From contig NZ_JADRCR010000008.1 of NCBI RefSeq assembly GCF_016649425.1, positions 124,001 to 188,000 on the forward strand: a stretch of DNA of 64,000 bases. The letters are read 5' to 3'. This DNA is from Limnobaculum allomyrinae. Lineage in GTDB: Bacteria > Pseudomonadota > Gammaproteobacteria > Enterobacterales > Enterobacteriaceae. Numbering within the stretch: position 1 is the first letter of the stretch; each line of letters starts with the position of its first letter. The translations under genes and the position numbers were made by a program. Positions 54,410-64,000 of the stretch are shown here, piece by piece. The notes beneath the pieces were generated by a model, which was not told the origin of the DNA, ran no database searches, and saw only the letters and a program-made list of their open reading frames with translations.

Positions 54410-55444
54410 ATGTTTAAAAATAAGAAATTGTTAATTACTGGTGGTACAGGGTCATTTGGCAATGCAGTACTTCGCCGTTTTCTGGATACAGATATTGATG
54501 AAATTCGTATTTTTAGCCGTGATGAAAAAAAACAAGATGATATGAGGAAGAAATATAATAATCCGAAGCTAAAATTTTATATTGGTGATGTTCGTGATTG
54601 CTCAAGTATTTTAAATGCATCACGTGGCGTTGATTATATTTATCATGCTGCGGCGCTGAAACAAGTACCATCTTGTGAATTTCATCCGATGGAAGCAGTT
54701 AAAACTAATGTATTGGGCACAGAGAATGTACTTGAGGCAGCCATTACCAATCAAGTCAAACGTGTCGTTTGTTTAAGTACCGATAAGGCAGTTTATCCAA
54801 TTAACGCGATGGGCATATCCAAAGCGATGATGGAAAAGGTTATGGTTGCTAAATCACGTAATCTTAACAATACGAATACCATTATTTGTGGTACTCGTTA
54901 TGGTAATGTTATGGCTTCTCGAGGCTCTGTTATTCCGCTTTTTGTTGACCTTATTAAAGAAGGTAAATCTCTGACTATTACTGACCCCAATATGACACGT
55001 TTTATGATGACTCTGGAAGACGCTGTTGATTTAGTGCTTTATGCATTTACCAATGGTAGTAACGGAGATATTTTTGTTCAAAAAGCTCCAGCCGCTACTA
55101 TTGAAACTCTTGCGATTGCATTGAAAGGTCTTTTGAATGTTCCTGAGCACCCGATAAACATAATCGGAACTCGTCACGGAGAGAAACTCTATGAGGCGCT
55201 GCTGAGTCGTGAAGAGATGATTGCCGCTATAGATATGGGGGATTATTATCGTATTCCTCCTGATTTACGCGATTTAAATTATGGGAAATATGTTGAACAA
55301 GGTGATAAACGTATTTCAGAAGTTCAAGATTATAATTCCCATAATACCCACCGTCTGGATGTTGAGGGTATGCAGAAGTTATTACTTAAACTTCCTTTTA
55401 TAAATGCACTGCGTGCCGGAACAAATTACGAACTGGATGCGTAA
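54410..55444 (+). CDS. fnlA: UDP-GlcNAc 4,6-dehydratase/5-epimerase FnlA (WbjB/CapE type)
   Basis: First enzyme of UDP-L-FucNAc synthesis. The 344-residue SDR protein has the TGGTGSFGNAVL nucleotide loop, the STDKAVYPINAMGISKAMME active-site segment with Lys (the Tyr of the usual YxxxK is replaced, as in CapE-like enzymes) and GTRYGNVMASRGSVIPLF. GC is visibly higher than in wzx-wzy. Start ATG 54410. fnlB follows without a gap. Confidence 0.93.
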   Translation: MFKNKKLLITGGTGSFGNAVLRRFLDTDIDEIRIFSRDEKKQDDMRKKYNNPKLKFYIGDVRDCSSILNASRGVDYIYHAAALKQVPSCEFHPMEAVKTNVLGTENVLEAAITNQVKRVVCLSTDKAVYPINAMGISKAMMEKVMVAKSRNLNNTNTIICGTRYGNVMASRGSVIPLFVDLIKEGKSLTITDPNMTRFMMTLEDAVDLVLYAFTNGSNGDIFVQKAPAATIETLAIALKGLLNVPEHPINIIGTRHGEKLYEALLSREEMIAAIDMGDYYRIPPDLRDLNYGKYVEQGDKRISEVQDYNSHNTHRLDVEGMQKLLLKLPFINALRAGTNYELDA

Positions 55445-55445
55445 T

Positions 55446-56549
55446 ATGAAAATTCTTGTCACTGGTTCTGAAGGTTTTATTGGCCGTAATCTTTGTCTTC
55501 GTTTGGAAGAAGTCGGCTACAACGATCTGATCAAAATTGATCGCACAGCTACTGAAGATGAACTGTTATCTGCTGTTAAAGCTGCTGATTTTATTTTTCA
55601 TTTAGCGGGTACTAACCGCCCGAAGGATGACAATGAGTTTCAAATTGGTAACTCTGAGCTAACCCAGAAGATCATCGACACATTAGTAGAAAGTAATTTG
55701 ACGACACCTTTTATGCTGAGTTCTTCGACTCAGGCAGAATACGATAATCCTTATGGTAAAAGTAAAGCTGCGGCAGAGATAGCCTTAAATAATTACGTAC
55801 AGAAAATGGGTGCGAAAGCCTTTATTTACCGCTTCCCAAATGTTTTCGGAAAATGGTGTCGGCCAAATTACAATTCATTTGTTGCAACCTTCTGTTACAA
55901 TATTGCTTCTGATATCGAAATTTCTATTCATGATCCTGCTGCCGCAGTAACATTGGTTTATATAGATGACGTTTGTTCCGAATTAATCTCTTTGCTACAA
56001 AACACATCTTTAAGTGGTTACAGAACAGTCAGCCCGGAATACAAAACAACGGTTGGTGAAGTTGCTGAATTACTTTATAAGTTTAAAGAAAGTCGCCGTA
56101 CACTTATTACCGAAGCTGTAGGAACTGATTTTTGCCGTGCGTTATATTCAACTTGGCTTAGTTATCTTTCTCCTACACAGTTTAGTTATTCAGTTCCATC
56201 TTATAGTGATCAGCGCGGTGTTTTCTGTGAAATGCTAAAAACGCAGGATTCTGGTCAGTTCTCCTTTTTTTCCGCACATCCAGGTATTACTCGAGGTGGA
56301 CATTATCATCATTCTAAAAATGAAAAATTTTTAGTTATTCAGGGAAGCGCTTGCTTTAGATTTGAACATGTTATTACAGGTGAGCAATACAGCTTAGATA
56401 CTTCGTCTGATAGCTATACCATAGTTGAGTCTGTTCCTGGCTGGACTCATGACATAACAAATACAGGCGAAAATGAGCTAATCGTTATGTTATGGGCTAA
56501 TGAAATATTTGATAAGTCTGTACCTGATACTATACCGAGAGCTTTATAA
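55446..56549 (+). CDS. fnlB: Bifunctional reductase/epimerase FnlB (WbjC/CapF type)
   Basis: Second enzyme of UDP-L-FucNAc synthesis. The 367 residues combine an N-terminal NAD(P)-binding SDR domain (TGSEGFIGRNLCLRL; YGKSKAAAEIAL) with a C-terminal cupin (about 250-360; HPGITRGGHYHHSKNEKFLVIQG) that holds the epimerase site. Start ATG 55446, one base after the fnlA stop; upstream in-frame codons are inside fnlA. Its last base overlaps the fnlC start. Confidence 0.93.
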   Translation: MKILVTGSEGFIGRNLCLRLEEVGYNDLIKIDRTATEDELLSAVKAADFIFHLAGTNRPKDDNEFQIGNSELTQKIIDTLVESNLTTPFMLSSSTQAEYDNPYGKSKAAAEIALNNYVQKMGAKAFIYRFPNVFGKWCRPNYNSFVATFCYNIASDIEISIHDPAAAVTLVYIDDVCSELISLLQNTSLSGYRTVSPEYKTTVGEVAELLYKFKESRRTLITEAVGTDFCRALYSTWLSYLSPTQFSYSVPSYSDQRGVFCEMLKTQDSGQFSFFSAHPGITRGGHYHHSKNEKFLVIQGSACFRFEHVITGEQYSLDTSSDSYTIVESVPGWTHDITNTGENELIVMLWANEIFDKSVPDTIPRAL

Positions 56550-57679
56550 TGAAAAAAATGAAGGTGATGTCTGTAGTAGGTACCCGTCCTGAAATTATTC
56601 GTTTGTCACGGGTGTTAGCGAAATTAGACCAATTTTGCGATCATATTATCGTACATACGGGTCAGAACTACGATTTTGAACTTAACGAAGTTTTCTTTAC
56701 TGATCTTGGTGTCCGTAAACCAGACTATTTTCTTAACGCTGCTGGTAAAAATGCAGCTACGACTATTGGTCAGATTATTATCAAAGTTGATGAGGTTCTG
56801 GAAGATGTTCAACCAGAAGCTATGTTAATTCTGGGTGATACCAACTCTTGTATTTCAGCCATACCAGCTAAACGTCGCAAAGTGCCTATCTTCCATATGG
56901 AGGCGGGAAACCGTTGTTTCGATCAGCGAGTCCCTGAAGAGACAAACCGCCGCATTGTTGATCATACAGCGGATATCAATATGACTTATAGCACTATTGC
57001 CCGTGATTATCTATTGAGCGAAGGACTTTCTCCTGACAGAGTGATCAAAACAGGTAGCCCAATGTATGAAGTCTTAAATCATTACATGGAGCAGATTGAT
57101 CGTTCAGATATTCTTGAACGTTTAAAGTTGAAGGAAAATACTTTCTTCGTTGTTAGTGCGCATCGTGAAGAAAATGTTGATTCACCGAAGCAGCTTGAAA
57201 AGTTGGCTCATATATTAAACACACTTGCAGAACAATATGACCTACCGGTTATTATTTCTACTCACCCTCGAACTCGTAATCGTATTGAGGCTGCCGGGAT
57301 TGAATTCCATAAGAATATACAGCTTCTAAAACCTATGGGTTTTCACGACTACAATCATCTGCAAAAGCATGCCTTAGCAGTATTATCTGATAGCGGTACA
57401 ATCTCGGAAGAGTCATCAATTATGAATTTCCCAGCGCTAAATATTCGTGAAGCCCATGAGCGTCCGGAAGCAGTTGAAGAAGGTTCTGTGATGATGGTCG
57501 GTTTGGAAATAGAACGCATTTTACAAGCTTTAGATATTATTAAAACGCAGCCTAGAGGCGAAAATCGTTTACTTCGTCAAGTCTATGATTACAGTATGCC
57601 AAATGTTTCAGATAAGGTTGTTAGAATTATTCATTCTTATACTGATTATGTTAAACGAGTGGTTTGGAAAGAGTATTAA
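56549..57679 (+). CDS. fnlC: UDP-N-acetyl-L-talosamine 2-epimerase FnlC (WbjD/CapG type)
   Basis: Final enzyme to UDP-L-FucNAc, related to UDP-GlcNAc 2-epimerase. The 376 residues carry the GTRPEIIRLSRV start, VHTGQNYDFELNEVFF, GDTNSC, HMEAGNRCFDQRVPEETNRRI and the C-terminal LSDSGTISEESSI nucleotide site. It overlaps fnlB by one base (A of ATG) and the next gene by one base (TAATG), a tightly coupled trio. Confidence 0.94.
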   Translation: MKKMKVMSVVGTRPEIIRLSRVLAKLDQFCDHIIVHTGQNYDFELNEVFFTDLGVRKPDYFLNAAGKNAATTIGQIIIKVDEVLEDVQPEAMLILGDTNSCISAIPAKRRKVPIFHMEAGNRCFDQRVPEETNRRIVDHTADINMTYSTIARDYLLSEGLSPDRVIKTGSPMYEVLNHYMEQIDRSDILERLKLKENTFFVVSAHREENVDSPKQLEKLAHILNTLAEQYDLPVIISTHPRTRNRIEAAGIEFHKNIQLLKPMGFHDYNHLQKHALAVLSDSGTISEESSIMNFPALNIREAHERPEAVEEGSVMMVGLEIERILQALDIIKTQPRGENRLLRQVYDYSMPNVSDKVVRIIHSYTDYVKRVVWKEY

Positions 57680-58878
57680 TGAAACTTGCCTTAATCATTG
57701 ATGATTATTTGCCTCATAGTACGCGAGTAGGAGCGAAAATGTTCCACGAATTGGCTCTTGAGCTTTATTCCAGGGGACACAAAATTACAGTTATTACACC
57801 AAGTTACCAACAAGATAATGAATTATATATTGAGAAAATTGATGGTATTACTGTATGGCGTTTTAAAAATGGTCAAATAAAGAATGTGGGTAAGATTCGA
57901 CGAGCAATAAATGAAACTTTGTTGTCATTTAAGGCATGGCGGGCAATTAATTCATCCGTAATGTCTGATTCTTTTGACGGTATTGTTTATTATTCCCCTT
58001 CTATTTTTTGGGGAGGAATAGTAAAAAAAATTAAAAAACGTTGTAACTGCCCAAGCTACCTTGTTCTGCGCGATTTATTCCCACAATGGGTAATTGATGC
58101 AGGAATAATAAAACAGGGGTCATTAATTGAAAAATACTTTAGATTTTTTGAGCGTCAATCTTATAAGCAGGCAAATAAAATTGGTCTTATGTCAGAGAAT
58201 AATCTAGAATTATTTTGTTCGATTAATAAAAATTACTCTTGTGAAGTATTACATAATTGGGCTAGCGTGAACCATGTATCTTCTCGTGATGATGATTATG
58301 TTAGTATTAGAAATAAGTTGAATATTCAGGATAAAATCATTTTTTTCTATGGTGGAAATATCGGTCATGCACAAGATATGGCAAATTTAATGCGTCTGGT
58401 TAAACGAATGCAGGTGTATGAAAATGCTCATTTTTTATTTATCGGGCAAGGTGATGAAGTTACATTGATCAATCAATTAGCTAAAAAATGGAATTTGTCG
58501 AATTATTCTTATTTACCATCGGTTGATCAAAATGAGTTTAAACGTATTCTTTCAGAAATAGATGTTGGTCTGTTTTCTCTATCAGTACATCACTCTGCAC
58601 ATAATTTCCCAGGTAAATTACTTGGATATATGGTGGAGTCATTGCCAATTTTAGGAAGCGTAAATGCAGGAAATGATTTGTTAAATATAATAAACAATCA
58701 TAATGCAGGCTTAATTCATATCAATGGTGAGGATGAACTTCTGTTTTCTTCAGCTTCAAAGCTTTATCGCGATAATTCATTACGTAGTGAACTTGGATGC
58801 AATGCTAAGAAATTATTGATTGAGCAGTTTTCTGTAAATTCAGCTGCACAACAGATTGAAAGAGGATTGGGTAATTAA
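57679..58878 (+). CDS. wbuB: GT4-family glycosyltransferase, probable L-FucNAc transferase (WbuB-like)
   Basis: A 399-residue GT-B glycosyltransferase: N-terminal DDYLPHSTRVGAKMFHELALEL, and C-terminal FFYGGNIGHAQDMANLM, FIGQGDE and a GxxxxKLLGYMVESLPILG donor site. It follows fnlC directly, as wbuB does in E. coli strains with FucNAc-containing O-antigens, so UDP-L-FucNAc is the likely donor. The start is ATG 57679, overlapping the fnlC stop; the ATG at 57664 is inside fnlC. wbuC follows. Confidence 0.85.
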   Translation: MKLALIIDDYLPHSTRVGAKMFHELALELYSRGHKITVITPSYQQDNELYIEKIDGITVWRFKNGQIKNVGKIRRAINETLLSFKAWRAINSSVMSDSFDGIVYYSPSIFWGGIVKKIKKRCNCPSYLVLRDLFPQWVIDAGIIKQGSLIEKYFRFFERQSYKQANKIGLMSENNLELFCSINKNYSCEVLHNWASVNHVSSRDDDYVSIRNKLNIQDKIIFFYGGNIGHAQDMANLMRLVKRMQVYENAHFLFIGQGDEVTLINQLAKKWNLSNYSYLPSVDQNEFKRILSEIDVGLFSLSVHHSAHNFPGKLLGYMVESLPILGSVNAGNDLLNIINNHNAGLIHINGEDELLFSSASKLYRDNSLRSELGCNAKKLLIEQFSVNSAAQQIERGLGN

Positions 58879-58879
58879 A

Positions 58880-59284
58880 ATGCGAATGATAGATCGAAAA
58901 ATTATTGAGGAGCTTTATAAACAAGCTAATATTTCAGAGAGAAAACGAGCGCACTACCAATTACATTATTCTCACCAAGATAAAGTTCAGCGTTTATTGA
59001 TTGCTTTAATCAAAGGAAGTTATGTTGAACCACATTTTCATGAGTTACATAATCAATGGGAAATGTTTAGTGTGCTGGATGGTTGTATTAGAGTGTGTAT
59101 TTATGATGAGGGAGGTGACATTATAAATACATTTTTAGCTGGGCCAGGAGAAAATAGCTCATTGGTTGAATTTTCTCCTGGTGAAATTCACAGTGTAGAA
59201 TGTATTTCTAACCAAACACTTATGCTAGAAATTAAAGAAGGGCCTTTTGACCCTAATTATGCGAAAGCTTTCCCTAAATGGTAA
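58880..59284 (+). CDS. wbuC: Cupin-fold protein WbuC
   Basis: A 134-residue cupin protein of the WbuC family: ISERKRAHYQLHYSHQDKVQRLLIALIKGSYVEPHFH (shortened here: metal-site PHFHELHNQWEMF), and FSPGEIHSVEC as the second cupin motif. WbuC accompanies FucNAc clusters in E. coli, but its role is not known. Start ATG 58880, or ATG 58886 two codons later. Last gene of the cluster, convergent with cysZ 52 bases away. Confidence 0.85.
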   Translation: MRMIDRKIIEELYKQANISERKRAHYQLHYSHQDKVQRLLIALIKGSYVEPHFHELHNQWEMFSVLDGCIRVCIYDEGGDIINTFLAGPGENSSLVEFSPGEIHSVECISNQTLMLEIKEGPFDPNYAKAFPKW

Positions 59285-59336
59285 GTAGTCGTCGCTATAC
59301 TTATTTTGTATATAAACAATTTACCATATTTATTTC

Positions 59337-60098
59337 TTAAGTATTTTCAACCAACTTCCCCCGATACCTCTCAACCCACATCGCCGTAGCACCACACACG
59401 GCAACCGGCATAATAAACAGATTAAGAAACGGTATCATGGTAAACAGGCTAACGACTGCGCCGAACTGTATGTTTCGGATTTTTTCCTGACCCAGCGTTA
59501 ATTTCATATCTTTAAAACTGACTTTGTGGTTATCGAAAGGGTAGTCATTGTACTGAATGGAAAGCATCCAGGCGCTAAACAGAAACCACAAAACAGGGAA
59601 TATCGTTTGACCAACACCAGGAATGAAATAGAGAATCAATAACAGCAGGGCTCGAGGCAGGTAATAAACCAGTTTTAGCCATTCGCGTTTCATTATACGT
59701 GGAATGTCTTTAATGATGCTGGTATCAGGTAATGGTTTTCCTGTCAGTTTAGCTTCAAGTTTTTCTGCCAGTAGGCCATTAAATGGTGCCGCGATCCAGT
59801 TAGCTATGGTACTAAACAGATAACCAAAAATTAGCAAAATTGTGATCACTGCCACAGGCCAGAGCAAATAACTCAGCCACTGTAGCCAGTTTGGAACATA
59901 GCTCATAATAGTGGGGATCCACTCACCTAACTGGTTGTATAACCACCAGAATGCCCCACCGATTAGCAAAATATTGATTAACAAGGGAAGGATAACAAAG
60001 CGTTTGATACCAGGAAGAGTAACAAGCTTAAAGCCTTGTGTGATATAGTGAAAACCACTTTTAGCGGTTTGGCCATATTGATCAGATTGTATTGTCAT
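59337..60098 (-). CDS. cysZ: Sulfate transporter CysZ
   Basis: CysZ is an inner-membrane sulfate channel/transporter that feeds cysteine synthesis. The 253 residues match E. coli CysZ along the length, with segments [58 protein letters not shown] and [22 protein letters not shown]. Start ATG 60098. It is divergent from zipA as in E. coli but far from cysK. Its promoter is in 60099-60300, with a small palindrome. Confidence 0.96.
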   Translation of the reverse strand: MTIQSDQYGQTAKSGFHYITQGFKLVTLPGIKRFVILPLLINILLIGGAFWWLYNQLGEWIPTIMSYVPNWLQWLSYLLWPVAVITILLIFGYLFSTIANWIAAPFNGLLAEKLEAKLTGKPLPDTSIIKDIPRIMKREWLKLVYYLPRALLLLILYFIPGVGQTIFPVLWFLFSAWMLSIQYNDYPFDNHKVSFKDMKLTLGQEKIRNIQFGAVVSLFTMIPFLNLFIMPVAVCGATAMWVERYRGKLVENT

Positions 60099-60132
60099 GC
60101 ATTAAAAGTTCCAGTTATAAACGCAAATCAGG

Positions 60133-60151
60133 TTATCATATTCTATGATAA
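60133..60151. repeat. 19-base palindrome in the cysZ-zipA gap
   Basis: TTATCATA and TATGATAA flank TTC (60133-60140/60144-60151), an AT-rich operator-like inverted repeat about 35 bases upstream of cysZ. Possibly a regulator site of cysZ. Confidence 0.5.
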
Positions 60152-60315
60152 ATACATTGCGAACTTTGTGAAGACTAAAAAGTAAGCAAAAAAGTAAAAA
60201 AACGTATTTATCGACAATAAAATCAAGCACAGGCTTGCACTTGGATACGCGGACAAATAGATTAGTAGGGTGAATGTTTGCCGCGGTGGCATGTATTAGA
60301 AGAGCAGAGATAGCG

Positions 60316-61218
60316 ATGATGCAGAATTTGCGTCTAGTATTGATAGTTGTTGGAGCTATAGCAATTTTAGCGTTGTTAATACACGGTTTATGGATCAGCC
60401 GTAAGGAACGCTCGTCAATTTTTCGGGATAAACCACTGAAGCGTGGGATAACACAGGAAAACTCAAAACCTTTTGATTCTTTAGAGGAAGGGGTTGGAGA
60501 GGTTCGTATTCGTCCTGTTTCAGTATCTCGAACCGATCCATTATCTGCCCAGGAACCGGTTGTGGAAAATGATCCATTGCCAGAGTTCTCATTAGTATCA
60601 AATGAGTTGAAACAGCCAGAATCTGAATTAGAACTGGAGCCTGAAGATGATAAGGTTTCACCAATTCAGATGTCTTTTGATGATGTTTTAGCTTTTCCGG
60701 AAGAACCTAAAGCTGCAGAGCAAAAAACAGATGAAGTTATTGCTGTTTCAGAACAGGTACAGGAAGAGACTAAAGCCCAGTTAACTGATAAACCACAGGA
60801 ACTGGTCATTGTATTGCATGTTTCGGCTTTGAATGGCGGTAGTATTGCTGGCGATGTACTACTACAAAGTATTCTGCATGCAGGATTTAAGTTTGGCGCG
60901 ATGAGTATATTTCATCGCCATGTGGATCCTGCTGGAAGCGGTCCGGTATTGTTTAGCCTGGCAAATATGGTTAAGCCTGGTTCGTTTGATCCGGAAAATA
61001 TGGCTGACTTCTCAACACCAGGTATATCCATGTTTATGATGGTGCCATCTTATGGTAATGCTCATCAGAATTTTAAACTGATGCTTCAGTCGGCACAACG
61101 TATTGCGGACGATGTTGGTGGCGTGGTTTTAGATGATGCCCGCCATATGATAACTCCGCAAAAGCTTGAAACTTATAAGGCCCAAATCAGAGAAGTACTT
61201 GAGAATACATCCAAGTAA
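60316..61218 (+). CDS. zipA: Cell division protein ZipA
   Basis: ZipA tethers FtsZ to the membrane and recruits later divisome proteins. The 300 residues have an N-terminal membrane helix ([24 protein letters not shown]), a positively charged stretch, a linker of about 130 residues, and the C-terminal FtsZ-binding domain (about 170-300) with [24 protein letters not shown] and [20 protein letters not shown]. Unlike E. coli ZipA the linker is acidic (Glu/Asp rich) and has no long Pro/Gln tract. The start is ATG 60316 (MMQNLRL), by homology; upstream in-frame codons are not conserved. Confidence 0.95.
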   Translation: MMQNLRLVLIVVGAIAILALLIHGLWISRKERSSIFRDKPLKRGITQENSKPFDSLEEGVGEVRIRPVSVSRTDPLSAQEPVVENDPLPEFSLVSNELKQPESELELEPEDDKVSPIQMSFDDVLAFPEEPKAAEQKTDEVIAVSEQVQEETKAQLTDKPQELVIVLHVSALNGGSIAGDVLLQSILHAGFKFGAMSIFHRHVDPAGSGPVLFSLANMVKPGSFDPENMADFSTPGISMFMMVPSYGNAHQNFKLMLQSAQRIADDVGGVVLDDARHMITPQKLETYKAQIREVLENTSK

Positions 61219-61261
61219 TCATAATGAGTAAGGCTACTAGTTAATTATCTGTTTATTCAAT

Positions 61262-61288
61262 AAAACCCCCGCCAGCCGGGGGTTTTTT
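61262..61288 (+). terminator. Rho-independent terminator after zipA
   Basis: Stem AAAACCCCCG/CGGGGGTTTT with loop CCAGC, followed by TT; 21 bases before ligA. Confidence 0.9.
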
Positions 61289-61306
61289 ATCATTATCAGT
61301 GAGTGA

Positions 61307-63331
<2,025 letters not shown>

Positions 63332-63354
63332 GCAATAAACAGGATATTAATGGA

Positions 63355-63570
63355 ATGATAGAGAAAGAGCATTTGCTTCAGATTGCCAACACGCCAATGC
63401 CGTTTGGTAAATATAAGGGCAGAATGTTGGTAGATTTACCTGACGAGTATCTATTGTGGTTTGCCAAAAAAGGTTTTCCGGTTGGCTCATTAGGGCAATT
63501 GATGGAGCTGACGTTAGCATTAAAAATAGAAGGGCTGGATAGTGTTATCCGGCCGTTAAAACGCGGATAA
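63355..63570 (+). CDS. ypeB: DUF3820 family protein YpeB
   Basis: A 71-residue protein recognised by MPFGKYKGRMLVDLPDEYLLWFAKKGFP, shortened here to its motif PFGKYKG and LPDEYLLWF, and by the C-terminal LALKIEGLD. Often described as a putative quorum-sensing regulator, without experimental basis that I know. Start ATG 63355, 23 bases after ligA. It follows ligA in E. coli too, and ends in a terminator at 63580. Confidence 0.92.
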   Translation: MIEKEHLLQIANTPMPFGKYKGRMLVDLPDEYLLWFAKKGFPVGSLGQLMELTLALKIEGLDSVIRPLKRG

Positions 63571-63579
63571 GGTTATTTG

Positions 63580-63606
63580 GAGTCTGATTTTTCAGGCTCT
63601 TTTTTT
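63580..63606 (+). terminator. Terminator after ypeB
   Basis: Stem GAGTCTGA/TCAGGCTC (one G-T pair), then a run of seven T residues. Confidence 0.85.
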
Positions 63607-63656
63607 ATATGGATTGTTAACAGAAACAGAAGACAAGTGGGAAGCTGAACTTGAAA

Positions 63657-63743
63657 TGGTGCCCGGGGCGAGACTTGAACTCGCACGGCGTTGCCGCCGA
63701 GGGATTTTAAATCCCTTGTGTCTACCGATTCCACCACCCGGGC
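63657..63743 (-). tRNA. tRNA-Leu (anticodon TAA)
   Basis: 87 nt with encoded CCA. Acceptor GCCCGGG/CCCGGGC, variable arm present (GGCGGCAACGCC), T loop GTTCAAG, anticodon stem AGGGA/TCCCT around TTTAAAA gives anticodon TAA, reading TTA/TTG. Third of three tRNA genes on the minus strand. Confidence 0.95.
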
Positions 63744-63812
63744 CACGCTGGAAGTTTATATAAAAAAAGCGCTTTGAGCGCCATTTCTAACTTTTTACAA
63801 ACTATCCATAAT

Positions 63813-63888
63813 TGGTGGGTCGTGCAGGATTCGAACCTGCGACCAATTGATTAAAAGTCAACTGCTCTACCGACTGAGCTAACGACCC
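63813..63888 (-). tRNA. tRNA-Lys (anticodon TTT)
   Basis: 76 nt with encoded CCA. Begins GGGTCGTTAGCTCAG; anticodon loop CTTTTAA gives TTT; T arm GCAGGTTCGAATCCTGC. Almost identical to the E. coli lysine tRNA. Confidence 0.97.
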
Positions 63889-63894
63889 AATTAA

Positions 63895-63970
63895 TGGTGG
63901 GTGATGACGGGCTCGAACCGCCGACCCCCTCCGTGTAAAGGAGGTGCTCTACCAACTGAGCTAATCACCC
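63895..63970 (-). tRNA. tRNA-Val (anticodon TAC)
   Basis: 76 nt with encoded CCA. Begins GGGTGATTAGCTCAG; anticodon loop TTTACAC gives TAC; T arm ends match. It lies six bases upstream of tRNA-Lys, so they are one transcript; E. coli also has valine tRNAs followed by a lysine tRNA in this region. Confidence 0.97.
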
Positions 63971-64000
63971 AAAACTATATACTGCTATTTTTACTACACT

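Overview
The window looks like chromosome of a member of the order Enterobacterales with moderate GC, fairly close to but outside the E. coli/Salmonella group. Most genes are orthologues of the E. coli 54-56 min region and keep much of that order (upp-uraA-hda-bepA-perM-bcp-gcvR-dapA-bamC-purC-ypfJ-tmcA-ypfN-dapE-yffB-narQ; ypeA-yfeY-yfeX-cysPTWAM; crr-ptsI-ptsH-cysK; cysZ-zipA-ligA-ypeB-tRNAs). A Budviciaceae-type genus (Pragia, Budvicia, Limnobaculum) is my best guess. It rests on overall protein resemblance and gene order, not on a search.

Layout. 1-255: 5' end of a lipoprotein, probably an M28-type peptidase. 475-3633: pyrimidine salvage (upp, uraA), with a secreted exonuclease/endonuclease/phosphatase gene between them that an in-frame TGA interrupts. 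3727-8248: hda (apparent CTG start), a small orphan secreted protein, an ArsC-like reductase, bepA, perM. 8310-12227: bcp, gcvR, dapA, bamC, purC. 12444-16245: ypfJ, then an insertion relative to E. coli holding a DUF441 membrane protein, a MarA-like regulator, an azoreductase and a LysR regulator. 16319-20759: tmcA, ypfN, an M15 peptidase, dapE, yffB. 21038-29815: narQ-narP divergent from a complete napFDAGHBC operon, so nitrate sensing and periplasmic nitrate reduction sit together. 29855-30257: a pair of inverted hairpin repeats flanking the nap terminator. 30290-32982: yaiI, ypeA, yfeY, yfeX. 33201-37927: cysPTWAM (sulfate/thiosulfate uptake and cysteine synthase B). 37991-43436: macAB efflux, divergent from a CpxRA-like two-component system across four TAAG-type repeats at 11-bp spacing. 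43503-47757: crr, ptsI, ptsH, cysK, with a large stem-loop between ptsI and crr.

48099-59284 is an AT-rich surface-polysaccharide (O-antigen) cluster between cysK and cysZ, which are neighbours in E. coli. It starts with a promoter and a JUMPstart/ops element (RfaH target), then wzz, rmlD, rmlC, wzx, wzy, a GT2 glycosyltransferase, fnlA-fnlB-fnlC (UDP-L-FucNAc), a GT4 glycosyltransferase and wbuC. With WecA starting the chain on undecaprenyl phosphate from elsewhere, this predicts a short L-Rha/L-FucNAc/GlcNAc repeat like E. coli O26. rmlA, rmlB and an initiating transferase are absent and presumably come from the enterobacterial common antigen genes. 59337-63970 returns to core genes: cysZ, zipA, ligA, ypeB and three tRNA genes (Leu, Lys, Val).

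The least explained signals are the interrupted EEP gene, the covarying inverted repeats after nap, the hairpin array near 15.1 kb, the ptsI-crr stem-loop and the 11-bp repeats of the macAB/two-component promoter. I saw no insertion sequence, prophage, CRISPR array or rRNA.
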